Assembly: GCA_963827725.1 (NCBI GenBank)
Contig: CAWHBM010000001.1
Coordinates: 372,001 to 436,000 of the forward strand
DNA: 64,000 nucleotides
Direction: 5' to 3'
Source: VAXT01 sp963827725
GTDB lineage: Bacteria; Actinomycetota; Thermoleophilia; Gaiellales; Gaiellaceae
Position numbers and translations under genes: made by a program. Below, piece by piece: positions 53,519-62,263 of this stretch (position 1 is the stretch's first letter; every line of letters starts with the position of its first letter). Under the pieces are notes generated by a model. It saw only the letters and a program-made list of their open reading frames with translations. It ran no database searches and was not told the DNA's origin.

Positions 53519-55330
53519 CTACGACAGTAGGTCGAGGATCCCAAGCGGCCGCCGGAAGGGGGCGACGACGTAGGCGCCCTGAGCGCGCCCGCGCGAACCC
53601 TCGAGCAGCTCCCGGCCGATCTCCATCCCGACCTCGGCCGCGTCCGGGCCTGCGTCGCGCAGGGCGTCGAGCACGCTGATCCGGGACGACGATGCCCGGA
53701 ACCTCGTTGTGGAGCCGCAGCGCTAGCTGGTGGCTCCAGACCGGGAAGATCCCGACGAGCACGGGGATCGGCCACTCGCCGCCGATCAGATCGAGGAAGC
53801 GGTCCATGTACTCGAGGTCGAAGAGGATCTGCGTCATCGCGAAGTGGGCGCCGGCATCGATCTTCTGCTGGAAGCGCTCGAGCTCCGTGTCGAGGTCGTC
53901 TGCGGCGGGGTTGACCGCGACGCCGATGTAGAACGAGGTCGCTGCGTCGATTGCGCGCCCGTTGTAGTCCTCGCCGCGGTTGAGTCGTGCCATGAGCTTC
54001 GTGAGGCCGATCGAGTCGATCTCGTAGACGCCGCGCGAGCCCGGGATAGTCGCCCACCTCCGGTGGATCGCCGGTGACCGCCAGCACGTTGCGGATGCCG
54101 CAGGCGTGCGAGCCGAGGAGCTGCGACTCGAGGCCCATGATCGTCGCATCGCGGGTCGTGAGGTGAGGGATCGTCTCGATCCCGACGATCCGCTCGATCT
54201 CGATCGAGAGCATGAGGGCGCTCGCCGCAGCGCGCGCGGTCGCGTTGTCGTTGATGTCGACGAATCCGGCCTTCCCCGAGTCCTTGAGCGTGCGCGCGAC
54301 GTCCAGCATCCCGTCGTAGCTTCCGCCAAGCGGTGGGTCGATCTGCACCGAGAGCACCCACTCCTGCTCGCGAAAGGCTCGCGCGAGCTCGGTTTCCTCC
54401 CGGTGCTCGGGCACAGCGACGACGACCTCTCGCTCCGCGAAGACGAGCGGCGCGCTCGGCTCGCGCTCCTCCTTGACCGCCGAGGCGATGGAGGCGATCT
54501 CGATCGGCGTCGTCCCGCAGCAGCCTCCGATGATGCGAGCTCCGAGGGTGCGGGCGTGCGCGGCGAACTCCGCGAAGTACTCGGGCGAGGCGTGCGGGTA
54601 GATGATGCGGTTCCCCGCCATGCTCGCGAGCCCGATGTTCGGCATCGCGGCGAGCGGGAGACCGTTGCCGCCCATCTCGGCCAGCGCGGCGAGCGACGCC
54701 TGGATGCCTGCGCCGTGGTTTGCGCCCGCGGCTGCGACCCCGAGCTCGGCGAGCCGGTCGACCGCTTCTCTGGCGGTCAGGCCGGAAAGCGTCTCGGCGC
54801 CTGCGTCGAAGGTCAGCATCGCCAGGATCGGCAGGGAGGAGACGCTGCGCACGGCCTCGATCGCCGCTTCGAGCTCCTCCAGCTCGAAGAACGTCTCGAC
54901 GGAGAAGAAGTCCACGCCCCGGCCCTCGAGCACCGCCGCCTGCTCGGCGAAGATCTCGACGCGTTCGGACTTTGTCACGCCGAGCTCGCCGAGCGGCCCG
55001 ATCGAGCCGGCGATGAAGACGTCCCTGCCGGTCATCTCGCGGGCGTCGCGGGCGAGCTTGACCGCTGTGCTGTTGATCTCTTGGAGCTCGTCCTCGAGGT
55101 AATGCGCGGCGAGCTTGCGGCGGTTCGCTCCGAACGTGTTCGTCTCGATCACGTCCGCGCCGGCCTGGATGAAGCCGACATGGAGCTTGACGACAGTCTC
55201 GGGAGCGCGGAGGTTCGCCTCCTCCGGGATGCGCACGCGCGGGCGCGGCGCTCGAGACGAGGACGCCCATGCCGCCGTCGGCGACGAGTGGGATGCCGGT
55301 TGCGAGGCGTTCGAGGAAGCGGTTGGCCAT
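53519..55330 (-). CDS. Bifunctional homocysteine S-methyltransferase/methylenetetrahydrofolate reductase, with frame breaks
   Basis: About 603 residues, the size of YitJ-type enzymes. N-terminal homocysteine methyltransferase with zinc cysteines (GGCCGTTPIEIAS) and ADVIETNTFGANR; C-terminal MTHFR barrel (GIRNVLAVTGDPPEVGDYPG, AHFAMTQILFDLEYMDRFL). Slips near 55240, 54045 and 53680. ATG at 55330 follows a 15-codon upstream ORF and a SAM riboswitch, so the gene serves methionine synthesis and is repressed by SAM. Confidence 0.88.
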
Positions 55331-55339
55331 CGGCGGAGC

Positions 55340-55387
55340 CTACTTCCGGCGTTCGACTGGGAAGCGGGGGTTGCGCTGTTGGGACAT
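55340..55387 (-). CDS. 15-residue upstream ORF before the methionine gene
   Basis: MSQQRNPRFPVERRK from ATG at 55387, stop TAG ending 9 bases before the methyltransferase-reductase ATG. Its GGAGGTGAG ribosome site is the 3' strand of the riboswitch P1 helix, so SAM binding could hide it and, by coupling, shut off the main gene. Whether the peptide itself matters is unknown. Confidence 0.5.
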   Translation of the reverse strand: MSQQRNPRFPVERRK

Positions 55388-55391
55388 CGAG

Positions 55392-55490
55392 CTCACCTCC
55401 ATCGTTCTCGGCGGTAGCACCGCACCTCGTGTGGGTCGGTTGCTGCGGCGTCTCAGGGCCGAGTCCCTCAGCCGCTCGTGATGGGCGAGG
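55392..55490 (-). promoter_or_regulatory. SAM-I-type (S-box) riboswitch
   Basis: About 99 bases. P1 strands CTCGCCCATC and GATGGAGGTGAG pair. Core S-box sequence is present: GAGGGACTCGGCCCTGA, GCAGCAACC and GGTGCTACCGCC, in the right order. It lies directly upstream of the homocysteine methyltransferase/MTHFR gene, a classic target. Because the 3' P1 strand includes the ribosome site of the upstream ORF, control is probably at translation. Confidence 0.8.
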
Positions 55491-55734
55491 CGAGCGTAGC
55501 AAGCGGCGAGGTCGATCCCCATATCCCCACCCTGGGTGGGGTAGGGCTCCACCCGCCACCCGCGGTGAGCTTAACCGCTCAACATCGCGCACGTCTGGCC
55601 CATAAGTGGGTCAAATGCAGGCAAAACTGTCCACAGCGGTGCTGCGGAGAACTTGAGTGAAGTACCGCAGTCAACTGCGTAAAGGGGGATAGATCAACCG
55701 ATGGCCCCCGGGGCACACTGCGGGAGACCGAGCG

Positions 55735-55796
55735 GGCCCCGATGCGGCGGGGGCCACTTGGAAAACGAGGCAGGCCCCAATGCGGCAGGGGCCACT
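55735..55796. repeat. Two 24-bp hairpin repeats
   Basis: GGCCCC-gATGCGGCg-GGGGCC-ACT at 55735-55758 and the same with a/a in the loop at 55773-55796, 38 bases apart. Each folds as a 6-bp stem with a conserved ATGCGGC loop core. They start a cluster of hairpins that runs to 56130. Stretch 55491-55734 itself has a CCCCACCC/GGGTGGGG palindrome near 55523-55540 and no gene. Confidence 0.65.
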
Positions 55797-55827
55797 CGAT
55801 TTACTGCGGCTCTCTTCGGAGACGTCA

Positions 55828-55852
55828 GAGCGGGCCGGGCGGCGGCCCGCTC
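55828..55852. repeat. Hairpin within the cluster
   Basis: GAGCGGGCC and GGCCCGCTC form a 9-bp stem around GGGCGGC. No T-run follows. Confidence 0.6.
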
Positions 55853-55940
55853 CGTCGTTCCCGGACTCAAGCGGCGCGGCCAAGCTGCCGAAACTCCGAT
55901 TGCCTCCTTGCGTTGCCCGGGACTGACGGCAAGCTTTCCT

Positions 55941-56130
55941 GCGGCACAGGAGCGGCGAAGCGGCGGGGTGATCGCCGCTTTGCTATGCCGCAGGAAGAAG
56001 ACGGCCACGCCGGCCGAGCCGGCATGGCCTCCAAGCGGCATCGCAAGCGATGCCTAGGCGGCACAGGAGTCACGAAGTGGCGGGGTGACCCGCCACTTCG
56101 TTGTGCCGCAGGAAGAAGACGGCCACGCCG
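55941..56130. repeat. Duplicated ~72-bp nested-hairpin unit with covariation
   Basis: Copies at 55941-56012 and 56058-56130. Both open GCGGCACAGGAG and close ...GCCGC then AGGAAGAAGACGGCCACGCCG. The inner stem is AAGCGGCG/CGCCGCTT in the first and CGAAGTGGCGGG/CCCGCCACTTCG in the second, with the outer GCGGCA/TGCCGC stem kept. The differing bases change in pairs, which favours selection on structure. Between them is GGCATCGC-AA-GCGATGCC (56037-56054). Role unknown: structured RNA, REP-like element or terminator array. Confidence 0.6.
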
Positions 56131-56155
56131 AGGTTCGCCCGCCGCTTCGTCTTAC

Positions 56156-56941
56156 CTACTCCGAGTCTGTGTGCAGCAGGCGCCCTTCCATGCCCCCCGC
56201 CACGACCACCACCTGGCCGGTCACGTGGCCCGACAGCTTGTCCGAGGCGAGCACCACCACCTGGCGGGCGACGTCCTCCGGCTGACCCATCTTCCGCAGC
56301 GGCATCGTCCGCGTGGCACGGCGAACCAGCTCCGGATCGGTCAGCGTCGTGCGGGTCATCGGTGACTCCGTCCAGCCCGGACAGACGGCGTTTACGCGTC
56401 CTAGCGGGGCAATTCGGATGATCTCGTTCTTCAGGCTGAGCAGCAGGCCGTGAAGGAGCGCCGACTTCGCCGCCGCGTAATCGGCGTGCCCGGCCTCGCC
56501 GAAGAGGCCGGCTGTCGAGCCGATCAAGACGAGGCTGCCGTGGCCGGAGCGCTCCACCTCACGCAGGAACGCGCGGGCCGTCAGGTAGGTAACCGTCAGG
56601 TTCCCCCGGATCGTCTCTTCCCAACGCTCGAGCGGTAGCTGCCACACCGGGAGGTCCTCCTCCGGCCACTTGCCCGCGACCGCGGCGCAGATGTCGAGCC
56701 CTCCCAGCTCCTCGACGCAGAGCCGGAAGAGCTCGTCGACCTCGTCCTCGCATCTCAGGTCGGCGCCGAAGACCGGCGCGCCGCCGAGCTCCTGGCTCAG
56801 AGCCTCAGCCCGTTCGCGGCCCTGGTGGTAATGGAGAGCCACGCGGCTGCCCTCGGCGGCGAACTCACGGGCGCAGGCCGAGCCGATTCCGCCCGATGCG
56901 CCCGTGATCAGCACGCGCTTCTCGTCCAGGCCAGTTTCCAC
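56156..56941 (-). CDS. Short-chain dehydrogenase/reductase, FabG-like
   Basis: 261 residues from GTG at 56941. NAD(P) loop VLITGASGGIGSACAREF, AAVAGKWP (NNAG-like), catalytic Ser in LIGSTAG, then Tyr-x3-Lys in DYAAAKSALLHG, and the PG motif AVCPGWTESPM. A classical SDR, probably acting on a 3-oxoacyl or sugar-type substrate. Alone on its strand; the hairpin cluster lies past its stop. Confidence 0.9.
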   Translation of the reverse strand: METGLDEKRVLITGASGGIGSACAREFAAEGSRVALHYHQGRERAEALSQELGGAPVFGADLRCEDEVDELFRLCVEELGGLDICAAVAGKWPEEDLPVWQLPLERWEETIRGNLTVTYLTARAFLREVERSGHGSLVLIGSTAGLFGEAGHADYAAAKSALLHGLLLSLKNEIIRIAPLGRVNAVCPGWTESPMTRTTLTDPELVRRATRTMPLRKMGQPEDVARQVVVLASDKLSGHVTGQVVVVAGGMEGRLLHTDSE

Positions 56942-57049
56942 GGGCGGGAGGCTACAGCGGCTGAGGGAGCCACTGTCCATGCGGTCCCGCGCGGGGATCT
57001 CGTAGGTCCCATCAAGTCCTCGAACGATCCGACCGAAGCAGGAAGCGTC

Positions 57050-57304
57050 ATGACGCCACGCGAGGACCTCACCTACCTCCAAGTCGGGCTTGCCATTCTC
57101 GACACGCTCGATCCGAATGAGGAGCTCACCCGTGAGGAGCTCGACCTGCTCGCATGGCGTTTCGAGCAGCTCGTCGGCCACGGCTACGAGGTCGACGACG
57201 CGATGAGCCTCGCTCGCGCGAAGCACGTCGATCTCGAGTTCGCGCGCACACTGACCGCAACGCACGGCTGTCCTCCTGCCGTAGCGGCACAGATTCTGCT
57301 CTAG
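57050..57304 (+). CDS. Hypothetical small protein
   Basis: 84 residues from ATG at 57050: MTPREDLTYLQVGLAILDTLDPNEELTREELDLL..., helical and acidic. A GAAGCAGGAAG ribosome-site-like stretch precedes it. Conserved look but no named family. Followed after 60 bases by the ECF sigma gene. Confidence 0.6.
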   Translation: MTPREDLTYLQVGLAILDTLDPNEELTREELDLLAWRFEQLVGHGYEVDDAMSLARAKHVDLEFARTLTATHGCPPAVAAQILL

Positions 57305-57363
57305 GGCGCCATTCTCGGGCCTGCCGCTTCCTTCTGGTGGCCAGGTGCGCTTTGATTCGACCC

Positions 57364-57918
57364 GTGCAGGTTGTCGAGACCGACGCGCAACTCGTCGCCC
57401 GCTGCCGGGAGGGTGACGACGACGCCTGGCGGGAGCTCGTGGAGCGCTTCTCCCGCTACGTCTACGCCATCGCCGTTCAGGCGTTCCGGCTGCCGCAGGC
57501 CGACGCAGAGGACGTCTTTCAGGAGGTCTTCGCCCGCGCGTACGAGAACCTCCCCAAGCTGCGTGACGACAACGCGATCCGGCCGTGGCTCGCGCAGCTC
57601 ACGCGGCGGCTCTGTCTCGACACGCTGCGCGCGGGCGCACGAGAGCAGGTGGGTGACCTGCCGGAGCCCCCTGGCGAGGACGACACGATCGCGCAACTCG
57701 ACGAGGCGCTCTATGTGCACGAAGCGCTGGCGATCCTCCCGGACAACTGCCGCGAGATCCTCGACCGGTTCTTCGCCCGCGACGAGAGCTACCGGCGCAT
57801 CGCGGAAGCGCTCGATCTGCCTGCAGGCACGATTGCAAGCCGAATCTCCCGGTGTCTGGTCAAACTCCGGACCGAGCTCGAGGGAAGAAACACGCTGGCT
57901 GCGGAGTCTGGTGGTTGA
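57364..57918 (+). CDS. ECF-type RNA polymerase sigma factor
   Basis: 184 residues from GTG at 57364. Region 2: DDDAWRELVERFSRYVYAIAVQAFRLPQADAEDVFQEVFARAYENL, with the DAED-FQEVF motif. Region 4: AILPDNCREILDRFFARDESYRRIAEALDLPAGTIASRISRCLVKL. No anti-sigma factor with zinc motif is next to it, only an 83-residue helical protein that might fill that role. Confidence 0.9.
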   Translation: MQVVETDAQLVARCREGDDDAWRELVERFSRYVYAIAVQAFRLPQADAEDVFQEVFARAYENLPKLRDDNAIRPWLAQLTRRLCLDTLRAGAREQVGDLPEPPGEDDTIAQLDEALYVHEALAILPDNCREILDRFFARDESYRRIAEALDLPAGTIASRISRCLVKLRTELEGRNTLAAESGG

Positions 57919-57924
57919 CGGCGT

Positions 57925-58176
57925 ATGCACGACTACAGCGAAGAGAACTTGGCCAACCTCCTCCGCACCCTGCCCACCCCGCCTGAGGCGTGGGTGAAGG
58001 CTGCGCAGGAGATCCCGCTGGCACGACGGGGGCTCGACGACATCGTCGAGCGGGCACGCGCGGATCGGGCATTTCGCGACGCGCTGATCGCCGACCTCGA
58101 AGTGGCGCTCGAGGCGGCCGGTTTCGAGTCGGATCCTGCGCTCGCAGAAGCAGTGCGCGCACGCCTGTCTCTGTAG
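57925..58176 (+). CDS. Small helical protein downstream of the sigma factor
   Basis: 83 residues (MHDYSEENLANLLRTLPTPPEAWVKAAQEIP..., then IVERARADRAFRDALIADLEVALEAAGF). Starts 7 bases after the sigma stop, so it is co-expressed. The opening resembles short anti-sigma-like or sigma-partner proteins, but there is no zinc motif. Function unassigned. Confidence 0.65.
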   Translation: MHDYSEENLANLLRTLPTPPEAWVKAAQEIPLARRGLDDIVERARADRAFRDALIADLEVALEAAGFESDPALAEAVRARLSL

Positions 58177-58194
58177 CCGAGAGAATCGCCCTCG

Positions 58195-58785
58195 ATGGTT
58201 ACCGGTGATCTCCTGGACACGCCGCTCGGTGAGTTCCTCGACACGCTCTCCGGTCCGGGGCCTGCTCCAGCGGCGGGCTCGGCAGCCGCGATCGTCGTCG
58301 CGATGGCGGCCGGACTCGTGACGATGGTCGCGCGGGCATCGAAGGAGCACTGGGCGGAGGCGGGCGGCGCCATCGGCCAGGCCGAGACGTTCCGGGCCCG
58401 GGTCGAGCCGCTCGCGCAGGCAGACGCGGAGGCGTATGCCGAAGCGCTGGCGGCGCTCCGCGGCCGCGACCTGCTGGAGGAGCGCTACCGCGACCAGAAG
58501 CTCCAGGCGGCGCTCGAGCGCGCAGCCGAGATCCCGCTCAAGATCGCCGAGGCGGGATCCGACCTCGCCTGCCTCGCGGCGCTGCTCGTCGAGCAAGGCA
58601 ACCCCGAGGTGCGAGCGGACGCAGCCGCTGCGTCGGTGCTCGCCGAGGGTGGGGCCCGCGCGGCGGCGAAGCTGGTCGAGATCAATCTTGGCGCGAGAGA
58701 GGACGACCCGCGCGTGCGCCACGTTCGGTCACTCGTAGCGGTCGCAGCGGAGGCATCCGAACGCGCTCTCGCGGCTGCGCAGTAG
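58195..58785 (+). CDS. Cyclodeaminase/cyclohydrolase (FTCD_C) family protein
   Basis: 196 residues. LGEFLDTLSGPGPAPAAGSAAAIVVAMAAGLVTMVA is the family start, with the glycine/alanine-rich first helix. The C-terminal helix ends NLGAREDDPRVRHV. Enzymes of this type convert formimino- or methenyl-tetrahydrofolate, here perhaps with the MTHFR enzyme encoded nearby. Confidence 0.88.
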   Translation: MVTGDLLDTPLGEFLDTLSGPGPAPAAGSAAAIVVAMAAGLVTMVARASKEHWAEAGGAIGQAETFRARVEPLAQADAEAYAEALAALRGRDLLEERYRDQKLQAALERAAEIPLKIAEAGSDLACLAALLVEQGNPEVRADAAAASVLAEGGARAAAKLVEINLGAREDDPRVRHVRSLVAVAAEASERALAAAQ

Positions 58786-58794
58786 CATCGAGCG

Positions 58795-59643
58795 ATGGCA
58801 CATCCCGAGTCCACTGACGAAGCCGTGCAGGAGCTGCGCCCGGCCTGGAGCATGCCGGCGGGCGGCGCGGAGAGCATCGAGCTCCCGTTCGAGTGGCCGG
58901 GCGAGGTCACCCGCGACTGGGCGTGGGGGGGCTCGACCGGAAAGGGTGTACGGGTCTGCATTCTCGACAGCGGCGTCGACTCAGGACACCCGCTCGTGGG
59001 CGAGGTGCAGCGCTCCGTCGCCGTCTCGGTCGGCGCCGACGACGAGGTCGTGGTCACCGACGACACCGAAGGGGATCTCTGCGGCCACGGAACCGCCTGC
59101 GCCGGGATCGTCCGTTCGCTTGCGCCGGACTGCGAGCTCATCAGCGTTCGCGTGCTGGGGGCGGGCTTCACCGGCAGCGGCGGCGTGCTCCTTGCAGGCC
59201 TTCGCTGGGCCGTCGAGCAGGGCTTCGACGTGATCAACATGAGCCTTTCCACGACGAAGCGTCAGTTCGCGGGCATGCTCCACGAGCTCACGGACACGGC
59301 GTATTTCCATCGGAACGTGCTCGTCGCCTCCGCGCACAACATGCCCGTCGAGAGCTACCCATGGCGCTTCTCGTCGGTGATCTCGGTCGGAAGCCACGAG
59401 GAGACCGACCCGATGACCTTCTTCTACAACCCCGATCCGCCGGTCGAGTTCTTCGCCCGTGGAGTCGACGTCGAGGTCGCCTGGTCAGGCGGCGCCCGCA
59501 TCCGCTGCACCGGCAACAGCTTCGCGACCCCTCACATGTCCGGTCTGTGTGCGCTCGTACTCGGCAAATATCCGGAGCTGACCCCGTTCCAGCTGAAGAG
59601 CGTCCTCTATCTGATCTCCTCGAACGTGGGAGGTGAACGATGA
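58795..59643 (+). CDS. Subtilisin-like (S8) serine peptidase, cytoplasmic type
   Basis: 282 residues without a signal peptide. Catalytic Asp in CILDSGVDSGHP, His in CGHGTACAGIV, Ser in GNSFATPHMSGL; oxyanion Asn in ASAHN. Short for the family and apparently with no pro-domain, so an intracellular or accessory protease. It overlaps the GAF gene as ATGA, suggesting the GAF protein governs or partners it. Confidence 0.9.
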   Translation: MAHPESTDEAVQELRPAWSMPAGGAESIELPFEWPGEVTRDWAWGGSTGKGVRVCILDSGVDSGHPLVGEVQRSVAVSVGADDEVVVTDDTEGDLCGHGTACAGIVRSLAPDCELISVRVLGAGFTGSGGVLLAGLRWAVEQGFDVINMSLSTTKRQFAGMLHELTDTAYFHRNVLVASAHNMPVESYPWRFSSVISVGSHEETDPMTFFYNPDPPVEFFARGVDVEVAWSGGARIRCTGNSFATPHMSGLCALVLGKYPELTPFQLKSVLYLISSNVGGER

Positions 59644-60290
59644 GCGACGACCTGAAGGCGGCCGTCGCGGCGGGAGTCCTCGGATCAGAGGAGTCGTTCC
59701 AAAAGATGCTGCAGTCGGTCGTCGAGGTGGCGCGCGCCATCTTCGGAGCGAAGGCGTCTTCGATCTTCCTGCTCGACGAGGAGGCGGACGAGCTCGTGTT
59801 CGAGGCGGTCGCAGGCGAGGGAGCCGAGACGCTCATCGGCAAGCGCTTCCCGTCCAGTACCGGAGTCGCCGGCTGGGTCCTCGTCACGCGCCAGTCGCTC
59901 GTAATCGAGGACGTCACCGAGGATCCTCGCTTTTCGCAAGAAGTGGCCGAAAGCACGGGCTATGTGCCAAAGGGCCTGATGGCGGTGCCGTTGCTCCACG
60001 ACGAGCAGGTGCTGGGCGTGCTCGAAGTGCTCGACCGGCCCCAGCGGAGTCAGTTCTCACTCGTCGAGATGGACCTGCTCGCGCTCTTCGCGAATCAGGC
60101 TGCGATCGCCCTCGATCTCCTTCAGCGCGCCAGACGAGCCGGGAAGGTACTCGCCGAGAGCGGGGAGGGGGCGGACGTCGTCGCTCGCCTCGCGGAGACG
60201 GTCGACGGGCTCGAGGAGGAGCGGCGGGAGGCCGGGCTGAAGTTGCTCGCCGCCCTGGAGGAAGTCCTCAGACGCAACGAGGGCGGCTGA
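59640..60290 (+). CDS. GAF-domain protein
   Basis: 216 residues. One GAF domain (RAIFGAKASSIFLLDEEADELVFEAVAG, SSTGVAGWVLVTRQSLVIEDV), then a C-terminal coiled coil (DLLQRARRAGKVL, DGLEEERREAGLKLLAAL). No enzyme domain. Start overlaps the subtilase stop, so it probably regulates that peptidase through small-molecule binding. Confidence 0.88.
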   Translation: MSDDLKAAVAAGVLGSEESFQKMLQSVVEVARAIFGAKASSIFLLDEEADELVFEAVAGEGAETLIGKRFPSSTGVAGWVLVTRQSLVIEDVTEDPRFSQEVAESTGYVPKGLMAVPLLHDEQVLGVLEVLDRPQRSQFSLVEMDLLALFANQAAIALDLLQRARRAGKVLAESGEGADVVARLAETVDGLEEERREAGLKLLAALEEVLRRNEGG

Positions 60291-60300
60291 CGCCGCCCTC
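60279..60300 (+). terminator. Hairpin overlapping the GAF gene stop codon
   Basis: GAGGGCGGC and GCCGCCCTC pair perfectly (9 bp, loop TGAC that holds the TGA stop). Ends the subtilase-GAF transcript before the convergent small gene. Confidence 0.6.
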
Positions 60301-60323
60301 GGGACAACTCAACTTCTAGGCAG

Positions 60324-60491
60324 TTACTCGGAGCTTCTCTCGGAGCTTCTTTCCGGGCCCTCGCCGGCGCGCTCTGCGTTGCGCTCCGCGTTCCGCTCAG
60401 CGAGCTTGTGCGCCTCGACGTCCTCTTCGATGTTCCGCTCGACGTTGCGCTCTGCCGCTCGCTCTGCGTTTCGATCTCGATCCTCTGACAT
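60324..60491 (-). CDS. Small charged NAER-repeat protein
   Basis: 55 residues from ATG at 60491, ribosome site AAAGGAG at 7 bases. It consists of NAER/NVER units (RNAERAAERNVERNIEEDVEAHKLAERNAERNAE) with almost no hydrophobic residues. Likely disordered or a single charged helix. Function unknown. Confidence 0.65.
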   Translation of the reverse strand: MSEDRDRNAERAAERNVERNIEEDVEAHKLAERNAERNAERAGEGPERSSERSSE

Positions 60492-60595
60492 CCCGTGCTC
60501 CTTTCGGTCGAATCTTCGTAGAACCAGACGGGTCACTGCGGGGAAATCTTCCCCCATTTCTGCAAAAACACAAGAGCGGGTGTCATTCTTCGCCG

Positions 60596-62263
60596 GTGCT
60601 GGGCTCTTTTCGTGAGCGGCTAGGAGAGTCGCTCGACGCGTTCAAGGCCGTCTTCACGAATCCGGGCCTCCTGCGCGTCGAGCTCGCCTGGGGCCTGGCG
60701 ATCACCGCGTACTGGGCGTTCATCATCGCGCTCTCGGTCTACGCGTACGACGAGGGAGGGGCGGCGGCGGTCGGGCTCGTTGGGCTCGTTCGCGTGCTTC
60801 CGGCCTTCGTGGCGGCTCCCTTCGCAGGGATGCTCGGCGACCGCTACCCGCGCGAGCGCGTCATGTTCCTGATCTCGGTCGCTCGTGCCATCTTCATGGC
60901 CGCAACGGCTGCAGTGCTCTTCGCCGGGGGCCCCATCTGGCTCGTCTACACGCTGGCCGGTGGGGTGGCGCTCACCGCGAGCATGGTGCGCCCGATGCAG
61001 TCCGCGCTGCTTCCCCAGCTCGCGAGGACTCCGGAGGAGCTGACCGCGGCGAATCTCGTCGTGACGACGATCGAGAGCTCCGGCATCTTCCTCGGCCCGG
61101 CGATCGGCGGCCTCCTGCTCGCAGCGACGAACACCGAGACGGTGTTCGCGGCCGCCGCGGGGGCGTTCTTGCTCTCGGGCATCCTCGTCGCCGGGATCAA
61201 GGTCCAGGCCGCAGCCGAGCACAAGAAGGGTGAGGAAGGCTTCTTCCAGGAGTTCTTTGCCGGCTTCGGCGCGATCGGAGGAGACCGCAACCTTCGTCTG
61301 ATCATCGGCCTCTACGGCGCGCAGACGCTGATCGCGGGGGCGCTCAACGTCCTGATCGTCGTCGCCGCGCTCGAGTTGCTCGACCTCGGCGAGTCGGGAG
61401 TCGGGTTTCTGAACTCTGCGGTCGGAGTCGGCGGGCTCTTTGGGGCCCTCGCGGCGTTTGCACTCGTCGCTCGGCAGCGGCTGGCCTCCGACTTCGGCCT
61501 CGGCCTGATCCTGTGGGGGTTCCCGATTGCGTTGATCGGCATCTTTCCGGATCCAGCGTTCGCACTCGTCCTCCTGGGGCTCGTCGGCGTCGGGAACACC
61601 GTGGTCGACGTCGCCGCACTGACGCTTCTCCAGCGGACGGTTCCCGACGAGGTCCTCACGCGCGTCTTCGGCGTCGTGCAGAGCGTCTTTGTCGCAACGC
61701 TCGGGATCGGCGCGATCGTGGCGCCGCTGCTGATCGAGCTCGTAGGGATCCGGGGCACGCTGGTCGCGACGGGAGCACTGCTGCCCATACTGGCGGCAGT
61801 GCTTTGGACTCGCATCAGAGCCCTCGACGCCCAATCGCTCGCGCCCACGCGCGAGTTGGAGCTTCTGCGCGCGGTCCCGCTCTTCAAGCCGCTGCCGGCG
61901 CCGGCTATCGACCAGCTTGCCTCGAGCCTCATCCCGGTGCAGGCGACAGCCGGTGACGAGATCGTCCGCCAGGGCGACCCCGGAGACCGCTTCTACGTGA
62001 TCGCCGCTGGTGAGGTCGACGTCCTGATCGACGGGCATCCCCAATCGACGTCCGGGGCCGGCGACTACTTTGGCGAAATCGCGCTGCTCCGGGATGTGCC
62101 TCGGACCGCGACCGTCAAGGCCAGAGTGGACACCGAATTGCTCGCGCTCGAGCGTGACGAGTTCCTGAGCGCGGTTACAGGTCATGCGGCGAGCGCCGAG
62201 GCGGCGGATGCGATCGTCTCGAGTCGCCTCGCAGGCCTGCGACCGGGCATCGCGTCCGTCTAG
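60596..62263 (+). CDS. MFS transporter fused to a C-terminal cyclic-nucleotide-binding domain
   Basis: 555 residues. About twelve helices of the MFS_3/permease type (residues 1-410; MLGDRYPRERVMFLI is the loop 2-3 motif), then LELLRAVPLFKPLPAPAIDQLA leads into a cNMP domain with the phosphate cassette FGEIALLRDVPRTATV. The fusion suggests gating or regulation by cyclic nucleotides. The window also encodes a cyclase at 22131, but any link is speculation. Start GTG. Confidence 0.9.
   Translation: MLGSFRERLGESLDAFKAVFTNPGLLRVELAWGLAITAYWAFIIALSVYAYDEGGAAAVGLVGLVRVLPAFVAAPFAGMLGDRYPRERVMFLISVARAIFMAATAAVLFAGGPIWLVYTLAGGVALTASMVRPMQSALLPQLARTPEELTAANLVVTTIESSGIFLGPAIGGLLLAATNTETVFAAAAGAFLLSGILVAGIKVQAAAEHKKGEEGFFQEFFAGFGAIGGDRNLRLIIGLYGAQTLIAGALNVLIVVAALELLDLGESGVGFLNSAVGVGGLFGALAAFALVARQRLASDFGLGLILWGFPIALIGIFPDPAFALVLLGLVGVGNTVVDVAALTLLQRTVPDEVLTRVFGVVQSVFVATLGIGAIVAPLLIELVGIRGTLVATGALLPILAAVLWTRIRALDAQSLAPTRELELLRAVPLFKPLPAPAIDQLASSLIPVQATAGDEIVRQGDPGDRFYVIAAGEVDVLIDGHPQSTSGAGDYFGEIALLRDVPRTATVKARVDTELLALERDEFLSAVTGHAASAEAADAIVSSRLAGLRPGIASV

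Noticed and set aside
55149..55592. Protein-coding reading of the methionine-gene leader
   Set aside because: The strand holds the S-box core and P1 helix; the apparent proteins there are low-complexity and cross the riboswitch.
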